DNA of 64,000 nucleotides, from positions 523,460-587,459 of the forward strand of contig NZ_JAFMYV010000003.1 in NCBI RefSeq assembly GCF_017353185.1. Direction: 5' to 3'. Positions within the stretch are counted from its first letter, which is position 1. The number at the start of each line of letters is the position of its first letter. A program made the position numbers and the translations under genes. Shown piece by piece: positions 17,289 through 25,895 of this stretch. This DNA comes from Fibrella rubiginis (GTDB lineage Bacteria > Bacteroidota > Bacteroidia > Cytophagales > Spirosomataceae). Under the pieces are notes generated by a model that was not told where the DNA came from, made no database searches, and was given only the letters and a program-made list of their open reading frames with translations.

Positions 17289-18503
17289 ATGTTCAGATAC
17301 CTGACTCTATGCCTCGCCGGGCTGTGCGTGATGCGCACGGCTGGCGCTCAGAACACCGTTGGCCCCGCCGGCGACGCGGTGTATTTTACCAACGGCAGTC
17401 ACTATAACAATGCCCAACTGCTGGAAGTGACCGCCAACCGGGTAAAGTTTACGGTGAAGCGTGGCGAAACGCTCATCAACCACAACTACAGCCGCGACGA
17501 CGTGCTGATGGCTTTTACGCAGGAAGGCAACTTTCTGGTCATGAGCGACATCAGTGCCGACATTCCGCAGGCCGATCAGCAGCTGAAAGATTTCCTGATG
17601 GCTCCGGCCCGCAAAGCCCAAACCGACCTGATGATCAGGCGGGTACCGCTGGAAGTGTTGCGCGGCAATATTTCATACGAAAGCAACGAAGTGGTTAATT
17701 ACCAGCCTGTTGCGGGCGGAGCCGCGTCGATCAGCAAGAACGAACTGCTGATGATCTTCTACCGCGACGGCAAGCATCAGGTGCTGACCGACCCCAACGA
17801 GCTAGCCCCGATTCTGGCTTCCCTGCGCCCGCAGCTCACGCCCGAAACACCGGTGCCCCCGACCCCTGTGCCGGTGATCGCGCCGGCCCCACCGACGGTG
17901 GCCGTTACGCCGCCACCAGCCCCTACCCGACCGGCCAAGCCAGCAGTCAGCCAGCCCACTGCGCCACCCGACGCCGTGCCCGCCGACACCAGGGCGTCGC
18001 TGAGCGAATCGGAGTACGTTACCTACCGGGCCAAAGCCGTTCAGCGGGTCGATCAGTTTGTGTCGTACATCACCGTCATTACTGATAAGAGCATGTCTAA
18101 TGACGACAAGGACCGGGCCATCGACGAAGCTACGCGCCTGTTTATGCCCAACGCCACGATCCAGGTAACGTCGGCCAACAAGACCGCCCCGCCCCGCACC
18201 TACAACGTCAGGACCTACCTGACCCGGCTGAAGCTGCTACCCTACACCTACACCAAAGTAGCCTGGACAGAAGTGCAGTATGTGAAAGAACTGACCCAGG
18301 CCCCCGACGGCAATTACTACGGCATCATCACCGGTCAGCAGACGTTCGAGGGCTACGGCAAAGCCGACAACGTGACGTACAAAGACGTGACCCAGAAAAA
18401 CGTGCGGGTGAAACTACAGCCTTACCAGAAACAGGTTGAAGGCCAAAAGGAATTGAACTGGCAGGTTTTCCTTGGCAACGTCGGCGTGGGGTCGAGTCAG
18501 TAA
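17289..18503 (+). CDS. secreted Pro-rich protein with C-terminal NTF2-like domain
   Basis: 404 residues: signal peptide (cut near AGAQ, residue 21), an N-terminal module with two copies of a pattern like VYFTNGSHYNNAQLLEVTANRVKF (quoted in part: YFTNGSHYNNAQLLEV), a proline/alanine-rich linker (about 185-235) and a C-terminal region (from about 240) that looks NTF2/SnoaL-like, with RAKAVQRVDQFVSYI and the strand-rich VRTYLTRLKLL tail. The gene two positions downstream (starting 20850) has a comparable NTF2-like block. Function unknown; periplasmic or surface location likely. It follows its upstream neighbour by 18 bp. Confidence 0.7.
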   Translation: MFRYLTLCLAGLCVMRTAGAQNTVGPAGDAVYFTNGSHYNNAQLLEVTANRVKFTVKRGETLINHNYSRDDVLMAFTQEGNFLVMSDISADIPQADQQLKDFLMAPARKAQTDLMIRRVPLEVLRGNISYESNEVVNYQPVAGGAASISKNELLMIFYRDGKHQVLTDPNELAPILASLRPQLTPETPVPPTPVPVIAPAPPTVAVTPPPAPTRPAKPAVSQPTAPPDAVPADTRASLSESEYVTYRAKAVQRVDQFVSYITVITDKSMSNDDKDRAIDEATRLFMPNATIQVTSANKTAPPRTYNVRTYLTRLKLLPYTYTKVAWTEVQYVKELTQAPDGNYYGIITGQQTFEGYGKADNVTYKDVTQKNVRVKLQPYQKQVEGQKELNWQVFLGNVGVGSSQ

Positions 18504-18515
18504 CCGTCATCCCGA

Positions 18516-19946
18516 ATGGCTATGCGTACGTTGATCCTATTTTGTGGGTGTCTGCTCGGCCAGGTGGTCTCTTTGTCTGCTGGTTCGTGGCTCAGGGCGG
18601 GAGTCTGTGTGCGGCTGGTGGGCGTGGTACAGGATTTTTCAACGCATAAACCCCTGGCAGCCAGCCTGTCGGCCCGGTCTGTAACGGGCAGGCAGGTGCT
18701 GGGCACCAGCGATGAAGGAACCGGTCAGTTTGCCGTTGATATTGCCTGCACCGCCACGGCCCTGCTCATTGAACGTACCGGCTACCGTCCGCAGCGGCTG
18801 CCGCTCAACCTGGCCACGATCACCCCCACCGCCGACGTGTATGTGGTGATTCCGCTGGTGGCCGTAGACCGGCAGGGCACCGACCGGCCCTACCTTCAAA
18901 CCGAGCAGAAACACTACGTACAACCAGCCGGCACCAACGCATCGGGGCAGGTGCAACACAGCACTTTTGCCGTGACCGACGCCCTGGCGCAGTCGCCATT
19001 GCGGGCGCAGGTATGCCTGTTTTTTACCAAAACGGGCAAAAAAACCTGCCTCGACACCGACGCTACCGGCCAGTGTAGCATGGACTTCAGGGACAAAGAC
19101 ATCGTAGCCATTGAAGTTAAATCGGCTGGTTATCAGACCTATGAGGGCAACATCAGCGTAGAACAGCTAGGCGGCCCGGACCTGCACCATACCGTGCGGT
19201 TGCTGCGTGAGCTGGTCCTGCTGTCGGTGCAAAGCAGCCCCGTGCAGACGGGGGTTTCCCTGCGGGCGGTGTTGCGCAACGGCGGTAAACAGGCACCCAT
19301 CCTGCTGGCCTCAGTAGCCGACCGGCCCGGCACCTTTGCGGCTGCCGATCTGCGGCCAAACCGCTACGAACTGCTGCTGCTGGACCAGAAAGAGGCGGTG
19401 CTACACCGGCAAACGCTGACCATTGCGCCTGGCCTGAACGTGCAGACCATTACCCTGCCGGAGAAAGCCACAACCCGCCCCAAAACGCCCGTCGTGGCCA
19501 GTCCGGTACGCCCGGCGTCGGTCACGGCAACACCCGCCATTGTGGGCGAGGTGCCTGCCGCCGCACCGGTGCTAACCGATAACCTGCCGACGCTCTTTTT
19601 CGACGAAGGCAGCTACGCCCTCTCCGACGCCACCCGCGCCACGCTCCAACAACTGGCCGTTTACCTGCAACAACATCCCGATGTACACCTGCGGCTGGTG
19701 GGACATACAGACCGGTTGGGCGATGAACAACTGAACAAGTACCTCGGCGAATTCCGCGCCAAAGTGGCCGCTAACTACCTCCACTGGCAGGGCGTCGACG
19801 ACAGACGGCTACAGGTGATGGGCTATGGCAGCCGGTTTCTGGTGGGGGCCGACTCGACCGCCGAGAGCCGCCGCCGCAACCGCCGCGTCACGCTGAAACT
19901 GATACCTGCACGCCCCCTTGCCGAAACGCCAACTACCTCAAATTAA
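18516..19946 (+). CDS. OmpA-family peptidoglycan-binding envelope protein
   Basis: 476 residues with an N-terminal signal sequence, two carboxypeptidase-regulatory-like beta modules (about 30-110 and 145-235) and a C-terminal OmpA domain (about 350-470: TLFFDEGSYALSDATRATL, RLVGHTDRLGDEQLNKYLGE, RRRNRRVTLKL). The OmpA domain binds the diaminopimelate peptide of peptidoglycan. It could anchor the neighbouring envelope proteins to the wall. In the T6SS context a wall-anchoring part would make sense because TssL-type anchors are absent, but this is inference from location only. Confidence 0.85.
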   Translation: MAMRTLILFCGCLLGQVVSLSAGSWLRAGVCVRLVGVVQDFSTHKPLAASLSARSVTGRQVLGTSDEGTGQFAVDIACTATALLIERTGYRPQRLPLNLATITPTADVYVVIPLVAVDRQGTDRPYLQTEQKHYVQPAGTNASGQVQHSTFAVTDALAQSPLRAQVCLFFTKTGKKTCLDTDATGQCSMDFRDKDIVAIEVKSAGYQTYEGNISVEQLGGPDLHHTVRLLRELVLLSVQSSPVQTGVSLRAVLRNGGKQAPILLASVADRPGTFAAADLRPNRYELLLLDQKEAVLHRQTLTIAPGLNVQTITLPEKATTRPKTPVVASPVRPASVTATPAIVGEVPAAAPVLTDNLPTLFFDEGSYALSDATRATLQQLAVYLQQHPDVHLRLVGHTDRLGDEQLNKYLGEFRAKVAANYLHWQGVDDRRLQVMGYGSRFLVGADSTAESRRRNRRVTLKLIPARPLAETPTTSN

Positions 19947-19953
19947 GCTCGTT

Positions 19954-20853
19954 ATGAAACGACCGCTACTTCTTTGCTTCGTGGGCTTGCTGCTGCTAAC
20001 CGGTTGCCACCAGGAACCCGACCTGCCCATTATTCCGGCGGCGTGCCGCATTGGGCTGGTCGAGATCATCCGCGAAAACGGCAAGGTCAGTCGGCAGGGG
20101 TATCTGTACAATGCGTTCGGCAGCCTGACGCAGGCCTATGAAGAAGATCAGACCGGACAGCGCAGCCTCACCCGCACGTACACCTACGACACCACCCGCT
20201 ACGTGACCGCCCGCGAAGACAAAACGCCCGGCGGCACGGTCCGGTATGCCTACACCTACGAGGGGTCGCCGAAGCGCATCGCCAAAATTGCCCCAACCCA
20301 GGGTAGCGGCGACACCTACGAATACGCCTACGAGGGCGAAGCAATTAAAAGCCTGACCATCAAAGACGCCGGGGGCAGCGTACGGGAGCAGTTTACCTAC
20401 CAGCCCGACGGCAAACTGGCTACCCGCACCCGGCCCAAAACAACCGAGCGCTTCGTGGTTGACCCCGCCACGGGCTACGTGACGTCCTACACCCATGCCG
20501 ACGGTGTGTTCGAGACGTTTACAGTCGATGCGCAGGGCCACCATCTGGTCAAAACGTATAACGAACCAGCCCTCAGCAAACTGACCAGTTCAACCTACAC
20601 CTACGCTGATGACCGTACGTTCTACGCCAACACCCAACTCCTGTTTCGGGGCATCCCCCTCACGCCCGACGGGAGCGGCAAACCTGGTTTGCTGACGGGC
20701 TACGTGCTGAATCAGTTTGTAAAAAATGTGCTGACGGTAGCCGAAAGGGCCACGTTCCGTTACACCTACAACTCGTCGGGCTATGCCCTGGGCTACGCCA
20801 GCAGCACCGGCGAACGCGCAAAATTTTATTATACCAACTGCCCCGCGCCATGA
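19954..20853 (+). CDS. lipoprotein with YD-like repeats
   Basis: 299 residues from the ATG directly before a lipoprotein signal (LLLCFVGLLLLTGC, lipobox LTGC). The body is rich in short Tyr/Thr/Asp strands (TRTYTYDTTRYVTA, YEYAYEGEAIKSLTIKD, TYQPDGKLATRTRP), reminiscent of RHS/YD repeats and of Bacteroidota DUF4595-type beta proteins. It is exported and lipid-anchored. Its stop overlaps the next gene's start by 4 bp (ATGA), so the two are coupled. An upstream in-frame ATG overlapping the OmpA gene was rejected in favour of the signal peptide start. Confidence 0.75.
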   Translation: MKRPLLLCFVGLLLLTGCHQEPDLPIIPAACRIGLVEIIRENGKVSRQGYLYNAFGSLTQAYEEDQTGQRSLTRTYTYDTTRYVTAREDKTPGGTVRYAYTYEGSPKRIAKIAPTQGSGDTYEYAYEGEAIKSLTIKDAGGSVREQFTYQPDGKLATRTRPKTTERFVVDPATGYVTSYTHADGVFETFTVDAQGHHLVKTYNEPALSKLTSSTYTYADDRTFYANTQLLFRGIPLTPDGSGKPGLLTGYVLNQFVKNVLTVAERATFRYTYNSSGYALGYASSTGERAKFYYTNCPAP

Positions 20854-22715
20854 ACCAGCACCAGCACGTCCTGTGGCAATCTACGCACGCGGCCATGGCT
20901 GCGGCAGCCGCATTTGTGCGTAAGCTGCTGCTGCTGGGTGGCCTGTGCCTGCTGGTGCAGCTGGGCAGGGCGCAGACTCAGCCGCTGACAGACAGCGACA
21001 AACGCGAAATAAAGCGGCAGGCACTAACGCGCATAACCAAAGATTTTCCACTGGTCATCAACAACTTAACGCTCGACATCAACACCGAAGCAGACATTAA
21101 GTCGATGATTCTTAACAGCTATCTGCCCAATAGCCTGAACCAGCAACTGTTTGTGAACGATGAGGTCATCCTGGAAGACGACGTTGACCCCAGCCATACG
21201 GGAGCCACCGCCAAAGTAGACAAGCCCGTGCGGCAGTACCTGAGCGATCTGATCTCGTTTTACCCCAAAAATCCGGATTCAGACATTCCCAGTTTTGTGG
21301 TCAGCAACGTCCGCCTGACCGACGTGATTGCCGAAAATTCGGCTTCGGCGCGCATCGACGTTTACTTTGATGCCCGATTTATGGGCAAGCATAAATCAGG
21401 GCGGGCCTACCAGACCGTAAATCGGGTGGCTACGTTACAGGCCACGCGCGTCAACAAGAAGTGGGAGATCTACATCCGGCAGATCCTGTTTGTACGGCCC
21501 GGTGCGGGGTTAGCACAAACGACCGCACCATTGCCAGCCACCGTGACCGCAGCCGTGGTCTTGCCCCCCGTCGAGGTTCGGGAACCACTGGTGGTCTATC
21601 GGCAGAGCGACTACGAGTTCAACGCCACGATCCGGTCGAACAAACAAGCCCTCGACGTGGTCAAAACAGAATCGCCGCGCCTGCCGCTGGGGCAGTACCG
21701 CTACCGCGACGACGGGTCATACGAGCTTGACGGCAACCGCATTGTTTTCAACGACAAGAGCAAGGCCACCTTCACGTTTACCAACCGCGACCGCGACCTG
21801 CTGGGGTTCGCACGGGTGGAGCCGGTACAGCCCAAATCCGACACCATCCGTTCGCTGGCTACCAAGCCCGCCCCCCCTGTTGTGACACCCGGCTACCTAC
21901 CCCCCGCCGAAGGTCCACAGTTGCGCAAAATCGAACCCGTCAGCACGACTGTTGCCAGCCCGGCAGTGGCTTTCGACACACCAAAAGTGACAAAGCCCGA
22001 GCCCGCCCAACCCGTTCTCACCAAGCCAGAACCGCCAAAGCCGGCACTTGTCAAGCCCACCCCGGAGCCGCCGAAAATAGTGGCAGAGAAACCCAGCGAA
22101 AGCTCCAAAGAAGCTGACAATAAACCAGTTACGACTGACCCGGTCGTTCCGAAGGTTGTGATGGAAGGTCCGAAACAGGCACTGCCAGCCATCGAAAAAC
22201 CGCTGCCGCCACCAGCATTGCCAGCGGTTGAAAAACCTGCTCTGGCCGAGGCTACACCCGTTGTGGCTGAGCCAACACCCGTTACCCCTGACAAGCCCGC
22301 CCCCAAACTGCCCAAGCCAATCGTGCAGAAACCAGCCGCTCTGTCGGTTTCACCCGACGTAAAAAAGGCCATTTCGGGGGAGCAACGGCGCATGATCGCG
22401 GCTATGCGGCTGCGCGGCTGGCTTCAGGTGGTGGGTGGTCTGGCGGCGCTGGGCGGCAGTTACGTAGCGTATTCGGGCATAAAAAAAGATTACGATGCCT
22501 ACCAGACTAGAGCCGGGGCCCTCATTGCCGACTATGCGATCTACCGCCAACTCTCGCAACGGCCGGTGCCGCCGGGGCCGGAAACCCTGTCGCTGACCAG
22601 CTACGGCAGCCCTACCATCTACGGGGTCTATGGCGGCGGCGTTATTGGCCTGGGACTCACCGTCAACGGTATCCGCACCCTGTTCAGAGCGGGAAAAATG
22701 GGCAAAAAGAAATAG
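20850..22715 (+). CDS. secreted protein with NTF2-like domain and long Pro/Lys-rich linker
   Basis: 621 residues; an internal ATG (20895) directly before the hydrophobic FVRKLLLLGGLCLLVQLG signal may be the real start. The N-terminal domain (about 45-215) looks NTF2-like (RQYLSDLISFYPKN, ASARIDVYFDARF, KKWEIYIRQILFV). A beta-rich segment follows, then a Pro/Lys/Glu/Thr-rich spacer (about 330-510, many KPEPAKP-type words) that could span the periplasm, and two C-terminal hydrophobic stretches (VVGGLAALGGSYVAYSGI and GVYGGGVIGLGLTVNGI). The layout resembles an envelope-spanning or anchoring protein. Name unknown. Confidence 0.7.
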   Translation: MNQHQHVLWQSTHAAMAAAAAFVRKLLLLGGLCLLVQLGRAQTQPLTDSDKREIKRQALTRITKDFPLVINNLTLDINTEADIKSMILNSYLPNSLNQQLFVNDEVILEDDVDPSHTGATAKVDKPVRQYLSDLISFYPKNPDSDIPSFVVSNVRLTDVIAENSASARIDVYFDARFMGKHKSGRAYQTVNRVATLQATRVNKKWEIYIRQILFVRPGAGLAQTTAPLPATVTAAVVLPPVEVREPLVVYRQSDYEFNATIRSNKQALDVVKTESPRLPLGQYRYRDDGSYELDGNRIVFNDKSKATFTFTNRDRDLLGFARVEPVQPKSDTIRSLATKPAPPVVTPGYLPPAEGPQLRKIEPVSTTVASPAVAFDTPKVTKPEPAQPVLTKPEPPKPALVKPTPEPPKIVAEKPSESSKEADNKPVTTDPVVPKVVMEGPKQALPAIEKPLPPPALPAVEKPALAEATPVVAEPTPVTPDKPAPKLPKPIVQKPAALSVSPDVKKAISGEQRRMIAAMRLRGWLQVVGGLAALGGSYVAYSGIKKDYDAYQTRAGALIADYAIYRQLSQRPVPPGPETLSLTSYGSPTIYGVYGGGVIGLGLTVNGIRTLFRAGKMGKKK

Positions 22716-22742
22716 TCATGTACCCTTTTATACCTCCACACC

Positions 22743-25730
22743 ATGAAAACGTTTCGCTTTTTTTTCTTGCTGCTAAGCGGCCTTGCAGGCTCCTTCTGCG
22801 CATTGGGGCAACCCACGATAACGATGACGTCGACGATACCAACGCCTATTTGTCCGGGGGCTTCGGCTTCGCTTAAATTCAACGTCAATGATACACGGGC
22901 GGCAGATAATAAATATGCGTTACACTTCTACCTCTCATCTTACCCTAAAACACCCAGTTCGCAGGCAGAATACGACCAGGCAGTAGCTGTCATCTACAAC
23001 CTCGGATCATTTGTATCGACTTCGGGAGGAAAAAACAACCGGTCAGCAGATTTCACAATGCCCAAAACGCTGCCTGGAGGCGCGTACAAAGTCTTCATCG
23101 TCTCGCAGTCTGACGTTTACTTCAACGACTTTTTTTCTAACATATTTACCCTTAAACCCCTCACGACGCTCACCATTTCGGGCAATCCCACCATCACCGC
23201 TGGTACGCCCGCGCTTATCAACATAAGCCTCACCGGCACAGCACCCTGGACGTTTGATTACAACGATTATTCGGAAGAATACCGCAGTGCGGGCTTCCTG
23301 CGCACGGCCACCGTCAACACCTTACCCTATGCCATCACGCCCCGGATGCCCACCTTCAGCACACCCATAATCTATAACAACGTCTACGTCAGAAACCTGC
23401 GCGATGCCAGCGGTTGCCCCGGTCCCAACACCGTCAGTGGTAGTGCCACTGTCACAGCCACACCGCTGGAACTGAGTACGTTTCTGGACAAAACATCGGT
23501 TTGCGCGGGTGGGTCGCTGAACGCACAATACGCCACGGGCAACAGTAGCATTCGCCTACAGGCGGACTTCAAACCAATTGTGCAACTCTCCGATGCGAGC
23601 GGCAATTTTGGTAACCCCATCAACTTGGCAACGGGTGCCCTGGGTACGCCTACCACCGCTGTTACTATTCCGGGCGGTGTAGCGGCGGGCAACTACCGCA
23701 TCCGGATCATTGCTGCCCCGGCCACTCCCGATCAAAACGTGCTTATTGTCCCCCGGTCAGCAGCCATCACCATTACCAAAGCCGACAAGCCCATTGTGGC
23801 CAACACCAACCCCACGGTTTGCCAGGGCGAGGCCAGCGTAACGCTCAGTGCCACGGGGGCCGGCACGTTGAAATGGTTTGATTTTGCCGGTAATGGCTTG
23901 GCAGGACCACCCACACAGGGCACCGGTACGGCCGGCAGCTACGGGTATTCGGTAGCTCAGGTACTAGGTGGGTGCGAAAGTGAGCGGGTGGGTATAACGC
24001 TGAAGGTGAAAGCCAAACCCGCCGCGCCCGTTGTGCAGCCCAAAAGCCTGTGTCAGAATGATCCCAGCTACACCCTGCAAGCGGGTGGCAACAACCTGCG
24101 GTGGTTCAACAGCAGCGATGGCCTCTGGAACGGCAATGGCAGCACACCCGTGGTCAGCACCGGCAGCGTGGGGACACAGACGTTTAAGGTAGACCGGGAA
24201 GAAGATGGGTGCCGCAGCGACAAAGCCACCGTTATCGTTACGGTCAACGCCCCACCCGCCGCCCCGATTGTAGCTAACCCCGCCGCCGTTTGCCAGTATA
24301 CCGACGCCCCCAACCTGACGGCCAACGGCCAGAATCTGAAATGGTATGCCACCGAAACCGGGGGCAGCGGCACGGCAACGCTCAAGCCCAACACAGACCA
24401 GCCCGGCACCACCGCCTACTGGGTGAGTCAGACCGACAAAGGCTGCGAAGGTCCCCGCGCCAAAATCGACCAGACCATCAACCTTGCCTCGCCCGACCCC
24501 ACGTTTACCACCAACCTGGTGCTGCTGTGTAAAGACCAGACAACCACGCCCGTAACTGCCTTGGGGCAGAATCTAAAATGGTATGACGCCAACGGCAACA
24601 CCGCCCTGGCCGCTGCTCCTACGCCATCGACAACCCAAACCGGCGACATCAAATACCGCGTGTCGCAAACCAGCAACGGCTGTGAAAGCAAGAAAGTGGA
24701 GTTGCTCGTGCAGGTGCGCAATACCCCCGGCGCACCCGGCGTGGTGCCGGTTTCACTGTGCCAGAACCAGACGGCCAAACCGCTCACCCCCACCGGCGAC
24801 GGCCTGAGCTGGTACGAACAGGAAACGAATGGCACCTCACAAACAGCCCTCACACCCCAGACGGGCACATTGGGTGAGAAAGCCTACTGGGTGAGCCAGC
24901 GGTTCGGGGCCTGCGAAGGCCCACGCGCCAAGCTGATTGCCACGGTCTATCCCGTACCCGACAAATCCGTGGCTGCCGGTAAAGATTTTTGCGTCAACGA
25001 CCCGGCCACGGCCCTCGTGGCCGGTGGCGACGCCCTCCGCTGGTACACCACCGCCGACCGCAGCAGCCCGGCGCAAGCCAGTATTACGCCCGCCACCGAC
25101 AAAAGCCAGAACGTGACCTACTACGTCACCCAGACCCGCAACGGCTGTGAAAGCGCCCCCACAGCCGTAGTGGTGCGGGTACGGGCCAAGGCCGTAGCCA
25201 CGCTCAGCGGCGACGACAAGGTGTTTGCCTACGACAGCACCGCCATCCGAATTCGGCTGGCGGGCGACGGACCCTGGTCATTCACGCTCTGGAACGGGCA
25301 GGCCATCACCACCGAAACCACGCCGTTTGTGAAGTGGGTGACGCCCAACCCCACTGCCGCCACGGCCACCTACAAGCTTCTGGGTATTCGCAATGACTGT
25401 GGTACCGGCGACGTAGGTAATGCCTACACGCTCACGATTCAGCAACCCCTGGCTACCGAACCGGCTCCCGGCCCCCTGCTATCATTGCTGCTCTATCCCA
25501 GCCCGGCCACCACGCAGTGTACCCTCGCCTGGCAGGCCCCCGCCGGGGTGGGTGTCACGCTCCGGCTGATAACCCTGACGGGTCGCGTGGCCTGGCAGGT
25601 GCAGCGAACGGGCACCGGCCAGCAGCAAACCGATGTAGTAGACCTTAGCCAGTTAGCCGCCGGTCTTTTTTTCGCCGACCTGCAAACTACTGACGCTCAA
25701 CGCAAAACAAGTACCCTGCTTAAGCAATAA
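22743..25730 (+). CDS. large Ig-like repeat protein with T9SS type A sorting domain
   Basis: 995 residues. Signal peptide at the N-terminus (FFFLLLSGLAGSFCALGQ), then at least six imperfect repeats of about 80-90 residues, each opening near VCQ/LCQN and containing a LKWF/LKWY motif followed by Y.VSQ...GCES/CEG (for example AVCQYTDAPNLTANGQNLKWY). Each repeat has two Cys, probably a disulfide in an Ig-like fold. The last 80 residues (LLLYPSPATTQCTLAW ... GLFFADLQTTD) form a type A C-terminal sorting domain, so the protein should cross the outer membrane by the type IX system and be surface-bound or released. Confidence 0.85.
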   Translation: MKTFRFFFLLLSGLAGSFCALGQPTITMTSTIPTPICPGASASLKFNVNDTRAADNKYALHFYLSSYPKTPSSQAEYDQAVAVIYNLGSFVSTSGGKNNRSADFTMPKTLPGGAYKVFIVSQSDVYFNDFFSNIFTLKPLTTLTISGNPTITAGTPALINISLTGTAPWTFDYNDYSEEYRSAGFLRTATVNTLPYAITPRMPTFSTPIIYNNVYVRNLRDASGCPGPNTVSGSATVTATPLELSTFLDKTSVCAGGSLNAQYATGNSSIRLQADFKPIVQLSDASGNFGNPINLATGALGTPTTAVTIPGGVAAGNYRIRIIAAPATPDQNVLIVPRSAAITITKADKPIVANTNPTVCQGEASVTLSATGAGTLKWFDFAGNGLAGPPTQGTGTAGSYGYSVAQVLGGCESERVGITLKVKAKPAAPVVQPKSLCQNDPSYTLQAGGNNLRWFNSSDGLWNGNGSTPVVSTGSVGTQTFKVDREEDGCRSDKATVIVTVNAPPAAPIVANPAAVCQYTDAPNLTANGQNLKWYATETGGSGTATLKPNTDQPGTTAYWVSQTDKGCEGPRAKIDQTINLASPDPTFTTNLVLLCKDQTTTPVTALGQNLKWYDANGNTALAAAPTPSTTQTGDIKYRVSQTSNGCESKKVELLVQVRNTPGAPGVVPVSLCQNQTAKPLTPTGDGLSWYEQETNGTSQTALTPQTGTLGEKAYWVSQRFGACEGPRAKLIATVYPVPDKSVAAGKDFCVNDPATALVAGGDALRWYTTADRSSPAQASITPATDKSQNVTYYVTQTRNGCESAPTAVVVRVRAKAVATLSGDDKVFAYDSTAIRIRLAGDGPWSFTLWNGQAITTETTPFVKWVTPNPTAATATYKLLGIRNDCGTGDVGNAYTLTIQQPLATEPAPGPLLSLLLYPSPATTQCTLAWQAPAGVGVTLRLITLTGRVAWQVQRTGTGQQQTDVVDLSQLAAGLFFADLQTTDAQRKTSTLLKQ

Positions 25731-25751
25731 CCTGTACAAATTGACGGAGCC

Positions 25752-25895
25752 ATGCACCAACGTATTCTCACCGCCGACAACCATCCGTTCTTACTGAAGA
25801 GGAAATACTCCTGCTGGATGGGATCAACAACACTCGCTCAGTTTGCCATTTCTGCTTCGCGGCGGGCCTCTACCACGGTTCCGGCGTTGGCGTAA
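25752..25895 (+). pseudogene. possible remnant of a LuxR-type response regulator
   Basis: A 47-codon open frame begins MHQRILTADNHPFLL, which matches the first strand and acidic pocket region of NarL/LuxR receiver domains (usual form RILIADDHPLL), then loses all similarity. The acidic pair is degraded to D-N. It lies 21 bp after the T9SS gene and overlaps, on the opposite strand, the 3' end of a NarL-type histidine kinase, exactly where a cognate regulator would be expected to have been. It may be the stump left by a deletion; a chance match of 14 residues cannot be ruled out. Confidence 0.45.

Noticed and set aside
16389..22715. Naming one of the envelope genes tssQ or tssR
   Set aside because: Only location supports it; no family pattern could be recognised by eye.
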